NCBI RefSeq assembly: GCF_002101965.1
Contig: NZ_LQQA01000015.1
Span: forward strand, 738,950 to 802,949
DNA length: 64,000 nt
DNA from: Mycolicibacterium wolinskyi
GTDB lineage: Bacteria > Actinomycetota > Actinomycetes > Mycobacteriales > Mycobacteriaceae
Direction: 5' to 3'
Positions 7,892 through 16,347 of this stretch are shown in pieces. The position numbers and the translations under genes are program-made. The notes beneath the pieces are model-generated. The model searched no databases, was not told the origin of the DNA, and saw only the letters and a program-made list of their open reading frames with translations. Position 1 is the stretch's first letter. Each line of letters starts with the position of its first letter.

Positions 7892-9736
7892 ATGACGCAA
7901 CCGAACGACCCGCGCAAAGTAAAGGTGATCGTCGAGCTGATCGACTACGCCAGCAAGATCGCGGCCGCCAAGGACCGCAACGACCTTGTGGAGCGGCTGC
8001 GGGCGGCGAAGGTGCGCATCAACGACCCGCAGATTCGCGTGGTCATCGCCGGCCAGCTCAAACAGGGCAAGAGCCAGCTGCTCAATTCACTGCTTAACAT
8101 CCCGGTGGCGCGCGTCGGCGACGACGAGAGCACGGTGCTGGCGACGGTCGTTTCCTACGGCGAGCAGGCGTCGGCGCGGCTCGTGGTGGCGCGGCCCGAC
8201 GGTGCCGAGCCCGAGCTGATCGAGATTCCGCCGTCCGAGGTCACCAATGACCTGCGCCGGGCCCCGCAGGCCGGCGGCCGCGAGGTGCTGCGCGTCGAGG
8301 TGACCGCTCCGAGCCCGCTGCTCAAGGGCGGGCTCGCGTTCGTCGACACCCCCGGCGTCGGCGGGCACGGCCAGCCGCATCTGTCGGCGACCCTGGGCCT
8401 GCTGCCCGACGCCGACGCCATGCTCATGGTCAGCGACACCAGCCAGGAGTTCACCGAGCCGGAGATGACGTTCATCCGTCAAGCGCTCGAAATCTGCCCG
8501 CTGGCAACGATTGTCGCGACCAAGACCGACCTCTACCCGTACTGGCGCCAGATCGTCGACGCCAACACCGCCCACCTGCAGCGGGCCGGGCTCAACGTCC
8601 CGATCACTCCGGTCTCGTCGGCCCTGCGCAGCCACGCCATCCAGCTCAACGACAAGGAACTCAACGAGGAATCCAACTTCCCGGCCATCGTGAAGTTCCT
8701 CTCCGATCGGGTGCTGTCGCGCGAGAACGATCGCGTCCGCGACCATGTGGTGTCCGAGATCCATTCGGCCGCAGAGCATCTGTTGCTCGCGGTGAACTCC
8801 GAGCTGTCCTCGTTCACCGATCCGGACGCCCGCGAGCGTCTCACCGCCGATCTGGAGCGTCGCAAGCAGGAGGCCCAGGATGCGTTGCAGCACACCGCGT
8901 TATGGCAACAGGTACTCAGCGACGGCATCGCCGACCTGACCGCCGACGTCGACCATGACCTGCGCCACCGGTTCCGCAACATCTCGGCCCACACCGAGAA
9001 GGTGATCGACAGCTGCGATCCGACGCTGCACTGGGCCGAGATCGGTGCCGAACTGGAGGACGCGGTCGCCACCGCGGTCGGCGACAACTTCGTCTGGGCG
9101 TATCAGCGCGCCGAAGCGCTGGCCGCCGAGGTGGCACGGACATTCACCGAGGCCGGTCTGGACGCGGTGCAGATGCCCCAGATCGACGCGCGGGACATGG
9201 GCGCGGGATTCGGCGAGTTCAAATCGCTCGCGCGCCTGGAAGCCAAGCCGATCAAGGCCGGCCACAAGGTCGTCACGGGTATGCGCGGCTCCTACGGCGG
9301 CGTGCTGATGTTCGGCATGCTCACCTCGTTCGCGGGTCTGGGCATGTTCAACCCGCTGTCGCTGGGCGCCGGGCTGGTGCTGGGCCGCAAGGCCTACAAG
9401 GAGGACATGGAGAACCGCATGCTGCGGGTGCGCAACGAGGCGAAGACCAACGTGCGCAAGTTCGTCGACGACGTCGCATTCGTCGTCGGCAAGGAATCGC
9501 GGGACCGGCTCAAGGGCATCCAGCGTCAGCTCCGCGACCACTACCGCGAGATCGCCAACCAGACGACTCGTTCGCTCAACGAATCGCTGCAGGCCACGCT
9601 GGCCGCGGCCAAGGTCGAGGAGAACGAACGCAACACCCGGGTCAAGGAACTCGAGCGCCAGCAGAACATCCTCAAACAGGTCATCGACCACGCGCAGAAC
9701 CTGGCGAACCAACCGCAACTAAGCTCGAGGAGTTAA
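7892..9736 (+). CDS. iniA: IniA: dynamin-like GTPase
   Basis: 614 residues. GTPase motifs: P-loop GQLKQGKSQ (54-62), switch/G3 DTPGVGG (152-158), G4 ATKTD (209-213). A long helical stalk follows, with a hydrophobic membrane-contacting segment at about 470-498 (MFGMLTSFAGLGMF) and a coiled-coil C-terminus. IniA of M. smegmatis is known as a bacterial dynamin-like protein that remodels or cuts membranes; in M. tuberculosis iniA contributes to tolerance of isoniazid and ethambutol. The start ATG 7892 has an AGGAGGA Shine-Dalgarno. iniC follows after 30 bp, so the two GTPases are made together and may act as a pair at the inner membrane. Confidence 0.95.
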   Translation: MTQPNDPRKVKVIVELIDYASKIAAAKDRNDLVERLRAAKVRINDPQIRVVIAGQLKQGKSQLLNSLLNIPVARVGDDESTVLATVVSYGEQASARLVVARPDGAEPELIEIPPSEVTNDLRRAPQAGGREVLRVEVTAPSPLLKGGLAFVDTPGVGGHGQPHLSATLGLLPDADAMLMVSDTSQEFTEPEMTFIRQALEICPLATIVATKTDLYPYWRQIVDANTAHLQRAGLNVPITPVSSALRSHAIQLNDKELNEESNFPAIVKFLSDRVLSRENDRVRDHVVSEIHSAAEHLLLAVNSELSSFTDPDARERLTADLERRKQEAQDALQHTALWQQVLSDGIADLTADVDHDLRHRFRNISAHTEKVIDSCDPTLHWAEIGAELEDAVATAVGDNFVWAYQRAEALAAEVARTFTEAGLDAVQMPQIDARDMGAGFGEFKSLARLEAKPIKAGHKVVTGMRGSYGGVLMFGMLTSFAGLGMFNPLSLGAGLVLGRKAYKEDMENRMLRVRNEAKTNVRKFVDDVAFVVGKESRDRLKGIQRQLRDHYREIANQTTRSLNESLQATLAAAKVEENERNTRVKELERQQNILKQVIDHAQNLANQPQLSSRS

Positions 9737-9766
9737 CCGCCGGTCGAAAGGGTTGGACTCCGCAGC

Positions 9767-11257
9767 GTGAGCACGGGCGATCAGGTGCGCGCGATTCTCG
9801 GCGGCACCATCAAGGCGTACCGGGGCGACCCGGCATACCGTGATCGCCCCGATGTGCACAACGAACTCGACCGCATCGGCCGCAGGCTCAACCAGCCGAT
9901 CCGCATCGCGCTGGCCGGTGCGCTCAAGGCCGGTAAGTCCACACTCGTCAACGCGCTGGTCGGGGAGGACATCGCGCCGACCGACGCGACCGAGGCGACG
10001 CGCATCGTGACGTGGTTCCGCCACGGTCCGACGCCGAAGGTGACGGCCAACCATCGTGGCGGCAGGCGCTCGAACGTCCCGATCGCCCGCGACCCGCACG
10101 ATCGGGGCCTGACGTTCAGTTTCGCCGGCCTGGATCCGGTCGACGTGGTGGACCTCGACGTCGAGTGGCCGGCCGCCGAGCTCATCGACACCACGATCAT
10201 CGACACCCCCGGCACGTCGTCGCTGTCACGCGATGTGTCCGAACGCACGCACCGGCTGCTGGTGCCCGAGGACGGCGTGCCTCGCGTCGATGCGGTGGTG
10301 TTCCTGCTGCGCACCCTCAATGCCGCTGACATCGCGTTGCTCAAGCAGATCGGCGAGCTCGTCGGCGGCTCGGCCGGTGCGCTCGGGGTGATCGGGGTCG
10401 CGTCGCGGGCCGACGAGATCGGCGCCGGCCGCATCGACGCGATGATGTCGGCAAAAGACGTCGCCAAGCGGTTCACCGCGGAGATGGACAAGACCGGGAT
10501 CTGCCAGGCCGTCGTGCCGGTGTCCGGGTTGCTCGCGCTGACCGCGCGGACATTGCGGCAGAGCGAGTTCGTCGCGCTCGAGAAACTGGCCGGGGTCGAC
10601 GCGGGCGAGCTCGCCAAGGCCATGCTCTCGGTCGACCGCTTCGTGCGCGAGGACAGCTCGCTGCCGGTGGACGCGGCCACCCGCGCCGCGCTGCTGGACC
10701 GGTTCGGCATGTTCGGCATCCGGATCTCGATCGCGGTGTTGCGCGCCGGAGTGTCGGATTCGGTGGCGCTGGCCGACGAACTTCTGGACCGCAGCGGCCT
10801 GATCGCGCTGCGCGACGTGATCGACCAGCAGTTCGCGCAGCGGTCGGAGCTGCTCAAAGCACACACCGCGCTGCTGTCGCTGCGCCAGTTCGTGCAGCAC
10901 AACCCGATCTATGCGACGCCATACATCCTCGCCGACATCGACCCACTGCTGGCCGACACGCACGCGTTCGAGGAGCTGCGACTGCTCAGCCAGCTGCGGT
11001 CACGGCCGACGACGCTGAACGAGGACGAGATGGCCTCGCTGCGTCGCATCATCGGCGGGTCGGGCACCGACGCCGCGAGCCGGCTCGGCCTGCAGCCCGA
11101 CACGCCCTACGACGGGCCGCGGGCCGCGTTCGCCGCCGCGCAGCGCTGGCGCAGGCGCGCCGAACACCCGCTCAACGACCCGTTCACCACCCGTGCATGC
11201 CGAGCCGCGGTCCGCAGCGCCGAGGCGTTGGTTGCTGAATACTCGACGCGCTATTAA
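9767..11257 (+). CDS. iniC: IniC: dynamin-like GTPase
   Basis: 496 residues from GTG 9767. P-loop GALKAGKST at 51-59, candidate G2 threonines in TDATEATR (about 72-79), G3 DTPGTSS near 147 and a G4-like ASRAD near 210. The stalk is shorter than that of IniA and has no obvious hydrophobic loop, suggesting a partner GTPase rather than a second membrane-inserting protein. It lies 30 bp downstream of iniA and 30 bp upstream of the second Hsp70-like gene on the same strand, which therefore looks like a fourth member of the operon. Confidence 0.93.
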   Translation: MSTGDQVRAILGGTIKAYRGDPAYRDRPDVHNELDRIGRRLNQPIRIALAGALKAGKSTLVNALVGEDIAPTDATEATRIVTWFRHGPTPKVTANHRGGRRSNVPIARDPHDRGLTFSFAGLDPVDVVDLDVEWPAAELIDTTIIDTPGTSSLSRDVSERTHRLLVPEDGVPRVDAVVFLLRTLNAADIALLKQIGELVGGSAGALGVIGVASRADEIGAGRIDAMMSAKDVAKRFTAEMDKTGICQAVVPVSGLLALTARTLRQSEFVALEKLAGVDAGELAKAMLSVDRFVREDSSLPVDAATRAALLDRFGMFGIRISIAVLRAGVSDSVALADELLDRSGLIALRDVIDQQFAQRSELLKAHTALLSLRQFVQHNPIYATPYILADIDPLLADTHAFEELRLLSQLRSRPTTLNEDEMASLRRIIGGSGTDAASRLGLQPDTPYDGPRAAFAAAQRWRRRAEHPLNDPFTTRACRAAVRSAEALVAEYSTRY

Positions 11258-11287
11258 CGAATCGAGGCCGAGCGCCGACATATAGGT

Positions 11288-13144
11288 ATGCGTGATTGCT
11301 TGGGGTTGTCTGTTGGGACGACCAATCTGGTGGCGATCACCGACCAAGCGCCGATCCTGCGGCGCACGGTCCTCACGCTGTTCGGGCATCGCAGGCCCGA
11401 GGTCGGTGTGCCGGGGGAGAACCCGCAGCTCACCGAGCCGGGCCTGGTGATCACCGACTTCGTGGAGCGGGTCGGTGATCCCGTGCCGCTCGTGGCGCCG
11501 GACGGTTCGGCACACCGCGGGGTGGATCTGCTGGCCGAGGCCGTCGAGGCCATGACCCGTGCCGCGAGCCCGGTCCGCAGGCCCGATACGTCGGTGCTGG
11601 CGGTGCCCGCGCACTGGCGCCCGGCGGCGCTCGACGCGGTGCGTGCCGCGCTGCCCGGCGTGCGCGTCGTGCCCGACTCGGTTGCCGCGCTGACGGCGAT
11701 CCAGGCGCATCCGGGCCTGCCCGCCCGCGGCGTCGTCGCGTTGGTGGACTTCGGTGCCACCGGAACGAGCCTGACGCTGGCCGACGCCGACGCGGGATTC
11801 GCGACCGTCGGACAGACCGTGCGGTTCGACGACTTCTCCGGCGATCTGATCGACCAGGAAATCCTTCGGCACGTGCTGGCCGACCTGGACGCCGAGCCGT
11901 CGGGCACCGCGGCCGTCGCGACGTTGACCCGGCTGCGTGAGCAATGCCGAATCGCCAAGGAGCGGTTGAGCTATCAGAGCGCGACCGGTCTCGTCGGGCC
12001 GGAGCCGGGCCGCACGATCAGGCTCACCCGCGCCGAGCTGGAGGCCGTCGTGGCCGAGCCGCTCGACCGCGTGATCGATGCGCTGCTGGACCTGATGCGG
12101 CGCACCGGTATCCACCCGGCTCAGCTTGCGGCGCTGGTCACCGTGGGCGGGGGAGCGCGGATACCCGTTGTCACCCAACGGCTTTCCGAAGCGCTCCGGA
12201 TGCCGGTCACGACGGTTCCGCAGGCGCAGGTGATCGGCGCGGTAGGGGCCGGCCTGCTCGCGCGCCGCGGCCAGGACGAGACCGCGACGCGGCAAGCCGC
12301 GCTGGCGCCCGCATCGCTGACCGGAACCGTGGCGGCGTCGGTGCTGGCCTGGTCGGCGGTCGACGATGTGCCCGAGGTCGCCGAGTTCGTGCCAGAAGCG
12401 GTCTCGGAAGAGGCGGCCCGGCCCGCGTTCGTGTTCGCCGAAACGGCGCCCGAACCCGCCCCCGAACGGAGCGCGCCGTGGTACCGGCGCGGCGGCGTGG
12501 TGCTCTACGCCGCGACATTCTTGGCGTTGGTCGGCACGGTCGGCTGGCTCCTGTCGGCGCGGGCCGACCGGATGGACGCCGCTGCCGCCAGCGCCGCATC
12601 GTTGGCGCCGCAGACCGTGCCCGCGGAATCGCCACTCGCACAGTCGCTGCCCGCCCCGCCGACGCGGACCGTCGTCGTCCGGGAACCGGCCGGTTCGGCA
12701 CCCGCGCAGGCGGCGCCGCGCGCGGCCGCCGCGCCCCGCTTGGTCCAGAGTGGGCAGGCCGCGCCCGCCCCGCGGGTCGCGCCACGCCCGGCACCGCAAG
12801 CAGCGCCCCGGCCCGCACCGCGCCCGGCCGCGCCACCGCCGGCGCCCGCGCCCATTCCGCGGTTCCCGGTGCCCCAGTTACCGGTACCGCAGTTGCCCAT
12901 CCCGCAGCTGCCGGTCCCGACGTTCGTGCCGCCGACGTCGACTCCTGCGCCGCAGCCCGAGCCCACACCGACGCCGGAGCCGACGCAGGCGCCAGAACCT
13001 GAACCTGAGCCGACGCAGGCGCCAGAACCGACGCAGGCGCCTGAACCCGAGCCGACGCAGGCGCCTGCTCCGGAACCAACGCCGGAGCCCGCTCCCGAAC
13101 CCATGCCGGAACCCACGGCGACGTCTACTCCGCCGTCGCCGTGA
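11288..13144 (+). CDS. Second Hsp70-like membrane protein, with Pro/Ala/Glu-rich tail
   Basis: 618 residues. The Hsp70-type nucleotide-binding domain occupies about 1-345: phosphate-1 LGLSVGTTNL (again Ser where DnaK has Asp), phosphate-2 VDFGATGTS, adenosine motif VTVGGGARIP. No peptide-binding domain is present. After a linker comes APWYRRGG, one membrane segment (about 402-420) and a roughly 190-residue tail rich in Pro and Ala with imperfect PQLP and PEPTQAPEP repeats. This is the same plan as the protein at 3893, but the tail is Pro/Glu-rich rather than Thr-rich. It is last in the iniB-iniA-iniC unit (30-bp gap), which suggests it works with the IniA/IniC GTPases. The start ATG 11288 has only a weak Shine-Dalgarno. 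Confidence 0.8.
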   Translation: MRDCLGLSVGTTNLVAITDQAPILRRTVLTLFGHRRPEVGVPGENPQLTEPGLVITDFVERVGDPVPLVAPDGSAHRGVDLLAEAVEAMTRAASPVRRPDTSVLAVPAHWRPAALDAVRAALPGVRVVPDSVAALTAIQAHPGLPARGVVALVDFGATGTSLTLADADAGFATVGQTVRFDDFSGDLIDQEILRHVLADLDAEPSGTAAVATLTRLREQCRIAKERLSYQSATGLVGPEPGRTIRLTRAELEAVVAEPLDRVIDALLDLMRRTGIHPAQLAALVTVGGGARIPVVTQRLSEALRMPVTTVPQAQVIGAVGAGLLARRGQDETATRQAALAPASLTGTVAASVLAWSAVDDVPEVAEFVPEAVSEEAARPAFVFAETAPEPAPERSAPWYRRGGVVLYAATFLALVGTVGWLLSARADRMDAAAASAASLAPQTVPAESPLAQSLPAPPTRTVVVREPAGSAPAQAAPRAAAAPRLVQSGQAAPAPRVAPRPAPQAAPRPAPRPAAPPPAPAPIPRFPVPQLPVPQLPIPQLPVPTFVPPTSTPAPQPEPTPTPEPTQAPEPEPEPTQAPEPTQAPEPEPTQAPAPEPTPEPAPEPMPEPTATSTPPSP

Positions 13145-13196
13145 GTGGCCACTTGTGTCACGCCGAACGCATGTTCACGTGACATGACTGGCCACT
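13144..13196. terminator. Bidirectional stem-loop between convergent membrane-protein genes
   Basis: Nested inverted repeats AGTGGCCA/TGGCCACT (13144-13151 with 13189-13196) and TGTCACG/CGTGACA (13156-13162 with 13178-13184) form a long interrupted stem in the 61-bp gap between the converging genes. There is no T-run. It probably ends transcription or protects 3' ends in both directions. Confidence 0.5.
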
Positions 13197-13205
13197 GGCC
13201 AACCC

Positions 13206-13652
13206 CTACGCGCCCTCCTCGGGCGTCGTCGTGTCGGTGGTCGTCGTCGTGGTCGTGGTGGTCGTCGTCGTGGTGGTCGTCGTTGTCGTGCTGGGCGTTG
13301 TCGTGGTGGTGGTCGTGGTCGGCGCAGTCGTAGTCGTCGTCTGCGGAACCGTCTCGGTCACGGTCTGAGTCGGCGGCGGCGCGACCGGCGCCACGGCCGA
13401 TGTCGTGGTCGGTGTGGTGGTCGTGGTGGTTGTCGTAGACGGGGTATCCGAGGAAAACAGCTGCACGAGCGCATAGATGACCAGCGCTGCGATCACCGCG
13501 CCGAGCGCGCCGAACCCGATCAGCGCAGCCGGCTTGCGGTACCACGGCACCGGCTCGGGTTCGAGCGGTTCGGTCGGCGGCGGGTACGCCTCGTAATCGC
13601 CGTAGCTCTGCGAGTATTGGGTGGGCTCGTCGTCGGAGTAGTTGTTCGACAC
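13206..13652 (-). CDS. Small single-pass membrane protein with Thr-rich tail
   Basis: 148 residues. An acidic, Tyr/Pro-rich cytoplasmic N-terminus (1 to about 38) is followed by PWYRKPAAL and one membrane segment (about 43-66), then a Thr/Pro tail with runs of Thr. The juxtamembrane PWYRKP and the tail are like those of the Hsp70-like proteins at 3893 (PWYKRP) and 11288 (PWYRR); this protein is essentially that C-terminal module without the ATPase domain. It lies 19 bp downstream of the related gene at 13672, so the two form an operon. The tail probably extends into the periplasm or cell wall and could be O-mannosylated. Function unknown. Confidence 0.7.
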   Translation of the reverse strand: MSNNYSDDEPTQYSQSYGDYEAYPPPTEPLEPEPVPWYRKPAALIGFGALGAVIAALVIYALVQLFSSDTPSTTTTTTTTPTTTSAVAPVAPPPTQTVTETVPQTTTTTAPTTTTTTTTPSTTTTTTTTTTTTTTTTTTDTTTPEEGA

Positions 13653-13671
13653 GCGCAGATAGTAGGCGGCG

Positions 13672-14145
13672 TCAGTTACCCGGCACGGGATACAACGTGC
13701 GTGTCACGTTGGTGCGTGGTCGGCTCCGGCTCGTCGGCGACTCGTCTTCGTCGTCGGTCTCCGACCGCGTGCGCGGGAGCTCCGTCGGCCCCGACGGCTC
13801 CGGAGTCGAGGACCCCGACGTGTCCGACGGCGAGGTTCCCGTCGTGCCGGACACATCGGTCGGCAACCCGAACTCGGTGGTGACGGGCGGGCTCGTGCGC
13901 GTGATGGTCGGCGTCGTGGTCGCCGCCGAGGTCCCCGACGAGGTCGACGCGAACGTCGGGTCGACGAACTCGATCGGCGCGTCCTGCGGCTTGTCGGCAC
14001 TGCTCGTCAGCGCCACCACACCCCAAACGACCAGCGCGATCACGGTGAGCGCAGCCACGCTGGCCCCGAGCACCGCCGGTGTCGAATGATGCCAGGGCGG
14101 CTCGGTTGTTTGCCCAGGGTCATTCTGGTCACCGGTCACGGGCAC
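13672..14145 (-). CDS. Small single-pass membrane protein with Ser/Thr/Pro-rich tail
   Basis: 157 residues. A short polar N-terminus (MPVTGDQNDPGQ) leads to PPWHHSTPAVLG and one membrane segment (about 24-46), followed by a Ser/Thr/Pro/Asp-rich exported tail with a basic patch near the C-terminus. The Trp-containing juxtamembrane motif and layout put it in the same set as the proteins at 3893, 11288 and 13206. It is first in a two-gene leftward unit converging on the iniBAC transcript. No catalytic motif is seen; function unknown. Confidence 0.68.
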   Translation of the reverse strand: MPVTGDQNDPGQTTEPPWHHSTPAVLGASVAALTVIALVVWGVVALTSSADKPQDAPIEFVDPTFASTSSGTSAATTTPTITRTSPPVTTEFGLPTDVSGTTGTSPSDTSGSSTPEPSGPTELPRTRSETDDEDESPTSRSRPRTNVTRTLYPVPGN

Positions 14146-14179
14146 CGATACTAACGCCGGCCGATCAGCCCGGCTCGGG

Positions 14180-15118
14180 TCAGCTCAGCTGGCGAACGAC
14201 CTCGCTCGCGACGAGGTCCAGATGGTCGAGATCAGCCATGTCCAACAGCTGCAGGTAGACCCGCTGCACACCGGCCTCGGTGAAGGGCGCCAGCTTGTCG
14301 ACGATCTCCGCGGGCGTCCCGACGAATGGCGAATTGCTGCGCAGCTCGTCCACATCACGGTTGATCGCGGCCGCACGCTTGGCGATCTCGGCGTCGTCGC
14401 GCCCCGCGCACACCACGAACGCGGCCGAGTACGTCATCGAGTCGGGCGAGCGGCCCGCGCCGGCCACCGCGGCGGCCACGCGCTCGAACTGCGTCTTGAG
14501 CGCGTCGAGCGGCACGAACGGGACGTTGAACTCGGCGGCGAACTCGGCGGCCAGCGCGGGCGTGCGCTTGGCTCCCTGCCCGCCGACGATGATCGGCAGC
14601 GGCGTCTGCGTGGGTTTGGGCAGTGCGGGGGAGTTCACGACGGTGTAGTGCGTGCCGGAGAAATCGAACGTCTCGCCGACGGGCGTGTTCCACAACCCGG
14701 TCAGGATGCGCAGTTGTTCGGTCAACCGGTCGAACCGTTCGCCCAGCGGCGGGAACGGGATGGCGTAGGCCTGGTGTTCTTCCTCGAACCAGCCTGCGCC
14801 GAGGCCCAATTCGACACGGCCACCGCTCATTTCGTCGACCTGCGCCACCGCGATGGCCAACGGCCCCGGGTAACGGAAGGTCGCGGAGGTGACCATGGTG
14901 CCGAGCCGGACGGTCGAGGTCTCGCGGGCGATCCCGGCCAGCGTGACCCAGGAGTCGGTGGGACCGGGCAGGCCGTCACCGCTCATCGCCAGGTAGTGGT
15001 CCGACCGGAAGAAGGCCGAGTAGCCGAGGGCTTCTGCGGCTTTGGCCACGGCGAGCTGATCGGAGTAGGTAGCACCTTGCTGGGGTTCGACGAAGACACG
15101 GAAATCCACGTAACCCAC
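14180..15118 (-). CDS. LLM-class F420-dependent oxidoreductase
   Basis: 312 residues of a luciferase-like TIM barrel: N-terminal VGYVDFRVFVEPQQG, the conserved ARETSTVRLGTMV, ELGLGAGWFEEEHQAYAIPF and the C-terminal GTPAEIVDKLAPFTEAG. These are typical of mycobacterial LLM enzymes that use coenzyme F420; substrate unknown. The frame is open further upstream, but GTG at 15118 is chosen because it lies just after the stop of the upstream gene (15127) and starts the conserved first strand. Same strand as the DinB-like and LpqJ genes, so probably one transcript. Confidence 0.85.
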   Translation of the reverse strand: MGYVDFRVFVEPQQGATYSDQLAVAKAAEALGYSAFFRSDHYLAMSGDGLPGPTDSWVTLAGIARETSTVRLGTMVTSATFRYPGPLAIAVAQVDEMSGGRVELGLGAGWFEEEHQAYAIPFPPLGERFDRLTEQLRILTGLWNTPVGETFDFSGTHYTVVNSPALPKPTQTPLPIIVGGQGAKRTPALAAEFAAEFNVPFVPLDALKTQFERVAAAVAGAGRSPDSMTYSAAFVVCAGRDDAEIAKRAAAINRDVDELRSNSPFVGTPAEIVDKLAPFTEAGVQRVYLQLLDMADLDHLDLVASEVVRQLS

Positions 15119-15126
15119 CCTAAGAG

Positions 15127-15753
15127 CTACAGCCCCCGGTGCGCAGAGCGGAGGGCTGCGACGGCGTCGTCGGGGCCACCGAACGTCACCCGCGCCTGCT
15201 CGCGGCCGGCGGCGAACATCAGTAGTTCCCCTGGTTCGCCCGTCACGGTCACTGCGGGGCCGCTGCCGACGGTGGCGAGGGTTTTGCCTTCGGGGGTTCG
15301 CAAACTGACCCGTGCCGGAGATTTCGCCATCGCCATGCGGGCCATCGTGGCGACCTGCCGTGACAACGCGTTGACGGTGGCTTCGTCGAGAACCCTTGGC
15401 TCCCAATCCGGTTGAGCGCGGCGCACGTCCTCGTTGTGGATGAACATCTCGGCGACGTTGACCAACGGATCGAGCACTTTGAACGGGGAGAACAACGGAG
15501 GGCCCGACGCGATCTGATCCACGAGCGTGGCCCAGTCGGTGGAGTCGGTCACCTGCTGTTGCACCTTGGCGGTGTATCCGGCGAGCTTGGGCACCAGGAT
15601 CCCGGGGGCGGCATCCAGTCGCCGTTCGCGGACCACCAGATGGGCGGCCAGGTCGCGGGCGTTCCAGCCCTCGCACAGCGTGGGAGCATCAGGGCCTGCG
15701 GCCCGCATGGACTCGACCAGTGCGGCACGTTCGCGCTGCGCGATACTACTCAT
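15127..15753 (-). CDS. DinB-like / mycothiol maleylpyruvate isomerase N-terminal domain protein (TIGR03085 type)
   Basis: 208 residues from ATG 15753. It shows the hallmarks of the actinobacterial four-helix DinB-like family: LCEGWNARDLAAHLVVRERR near the N-terminus, FIHNEDVRRAQ in the middle and a C-terminal SCP2-like segment (VTVTGEPGELLMFAAGR). The His residues in AAHLVVRE and FIHNEDVRR would bind a metal. Members act in mycothiol-dependent or metal-dependent reactions, but the substrate here is unknown. It lies 8 bp upstream of the LLM oxidoreductase and 11 bp downstream of lpqJ. Confidence 0.8.
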   Translation of the reverse strand: MSSIAQRERAALVESMRAAGPDAPTLCEGWNARDLAAHLVVRERRLDAAPGILVPKLAGYTAKVQQQVTDSTDWATLVDQIASGPPLFSPFKVLDPLVNVAEMFIHNEDVRRAQPDWEPRVLDEATVNALSRQVATMARMAMAKSPARVSLRTPEGKTLATVGSGPAVTVTGEPGELLMFAAGREQARVTFGGPDDAVAALRSAHRGL

Positions 15754-15764
15754 GCCACCCGAGT

Positions 15765-16310
15765 CTAAAAGCTCTCGACACCCTCCACCGCGACAACCAT
15801 TCCGTGCCCGCTGGCGTCGTTGGTGAACCGGGTGCCGTCGCTGCTGGCCTCGATCGTCCAGCCGAGGGCGGTGTATGTGCGGTAGTCCAGTGTGACCGCC
15901 GGGATCGCGCCGAGATTGCCGAGTACCCAACGCATATTGCCGTCGGCGCTGAGTTCGACACCGTTCGCCGGAAGCCCGTCGATGTCGGGTGCGTTGCTGA
16001 AGTCCGACTCGCAGCCGATGTCCTGGGTGGACAGCTGACAGCGGGTCTTCCCCGATTTGGTCTCGATGAAGACGTAGCCGTTCTGCGGTTCGAGCGGCGT
16101 CGCCCCGGCCGGCGGTTTGGCGCTCGGCGGCGCGGCCACCGTGGAACTCGGTGGCGGGGCGGGGCTGGACCGGGTCGGTCGCGCCGTCGGGAAACTCGGC
16201 TCGGTGGGGGACTGCGGGCTCGTGACGGGCGAGCCATCGATGTCGGACTGGCAGCCGGCGAGCACCACGCTCGCCGTCAGCAGGCATCCCAGCAACAGCC
16301 GCCCGTTCAT
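15765..16310 (-). CDS. lpqJ: LpqJ-type lipoprotein
   Basis: 181 residues from ATG 16310. The signal peptide MNGRLLLGCLLTASVVLAGC ends in a lipobox with the lipidated Cys at residue 20, so the protein is anchored on the outer face of the cytoplasmic membrane. A Pro/Ser/Thr-rich spacer (about 25-70) leads to a compact globular domain containing two Cys (TRCQLSTQDIGCESDF) likely to be disulfide-bonded. In M. tuberculosis lpqJ (Rv0344c) follows iniC, and this is the corresponding position after the accessory genes. Molecular role unknown. Confidence 0.75.
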   Translation of the reverse strand: MNGRLLLGCLLTASVVLAGCQSDIDGSPVTSPQSPTEPSFPTARPTRSSPAPPPSSTVAAPPSAKPPAGATPLEPQNGYVFIETKSGKTRCQLSTQDIGCESDFSNAPDIDGLPANGVELSADGNMRWVLGNLGAIPAVTLDYRTYTALGWTIEASSDGTRFTNDASGHGMVVAVEGVESF

Positions 16311-16347
16311 CGGGATCAAGGCTACGCACGGGTGGGCGCGTGATGGG

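Noticed and set aside
11000..12799. Open frame of about 600 codons antisense to iniC and the second Hsp70-like gene
   Set aside because: Shadow of strongly conserved sense genes; composition is that of a non-coding complement.
14180..15676. Single 498-residue protein covering the LLM enzyme and beyond
   Set aside because: The upstream part is the wrong frame of the DinB-like gene at 15127-15753; the LLM fold starts at 15118.
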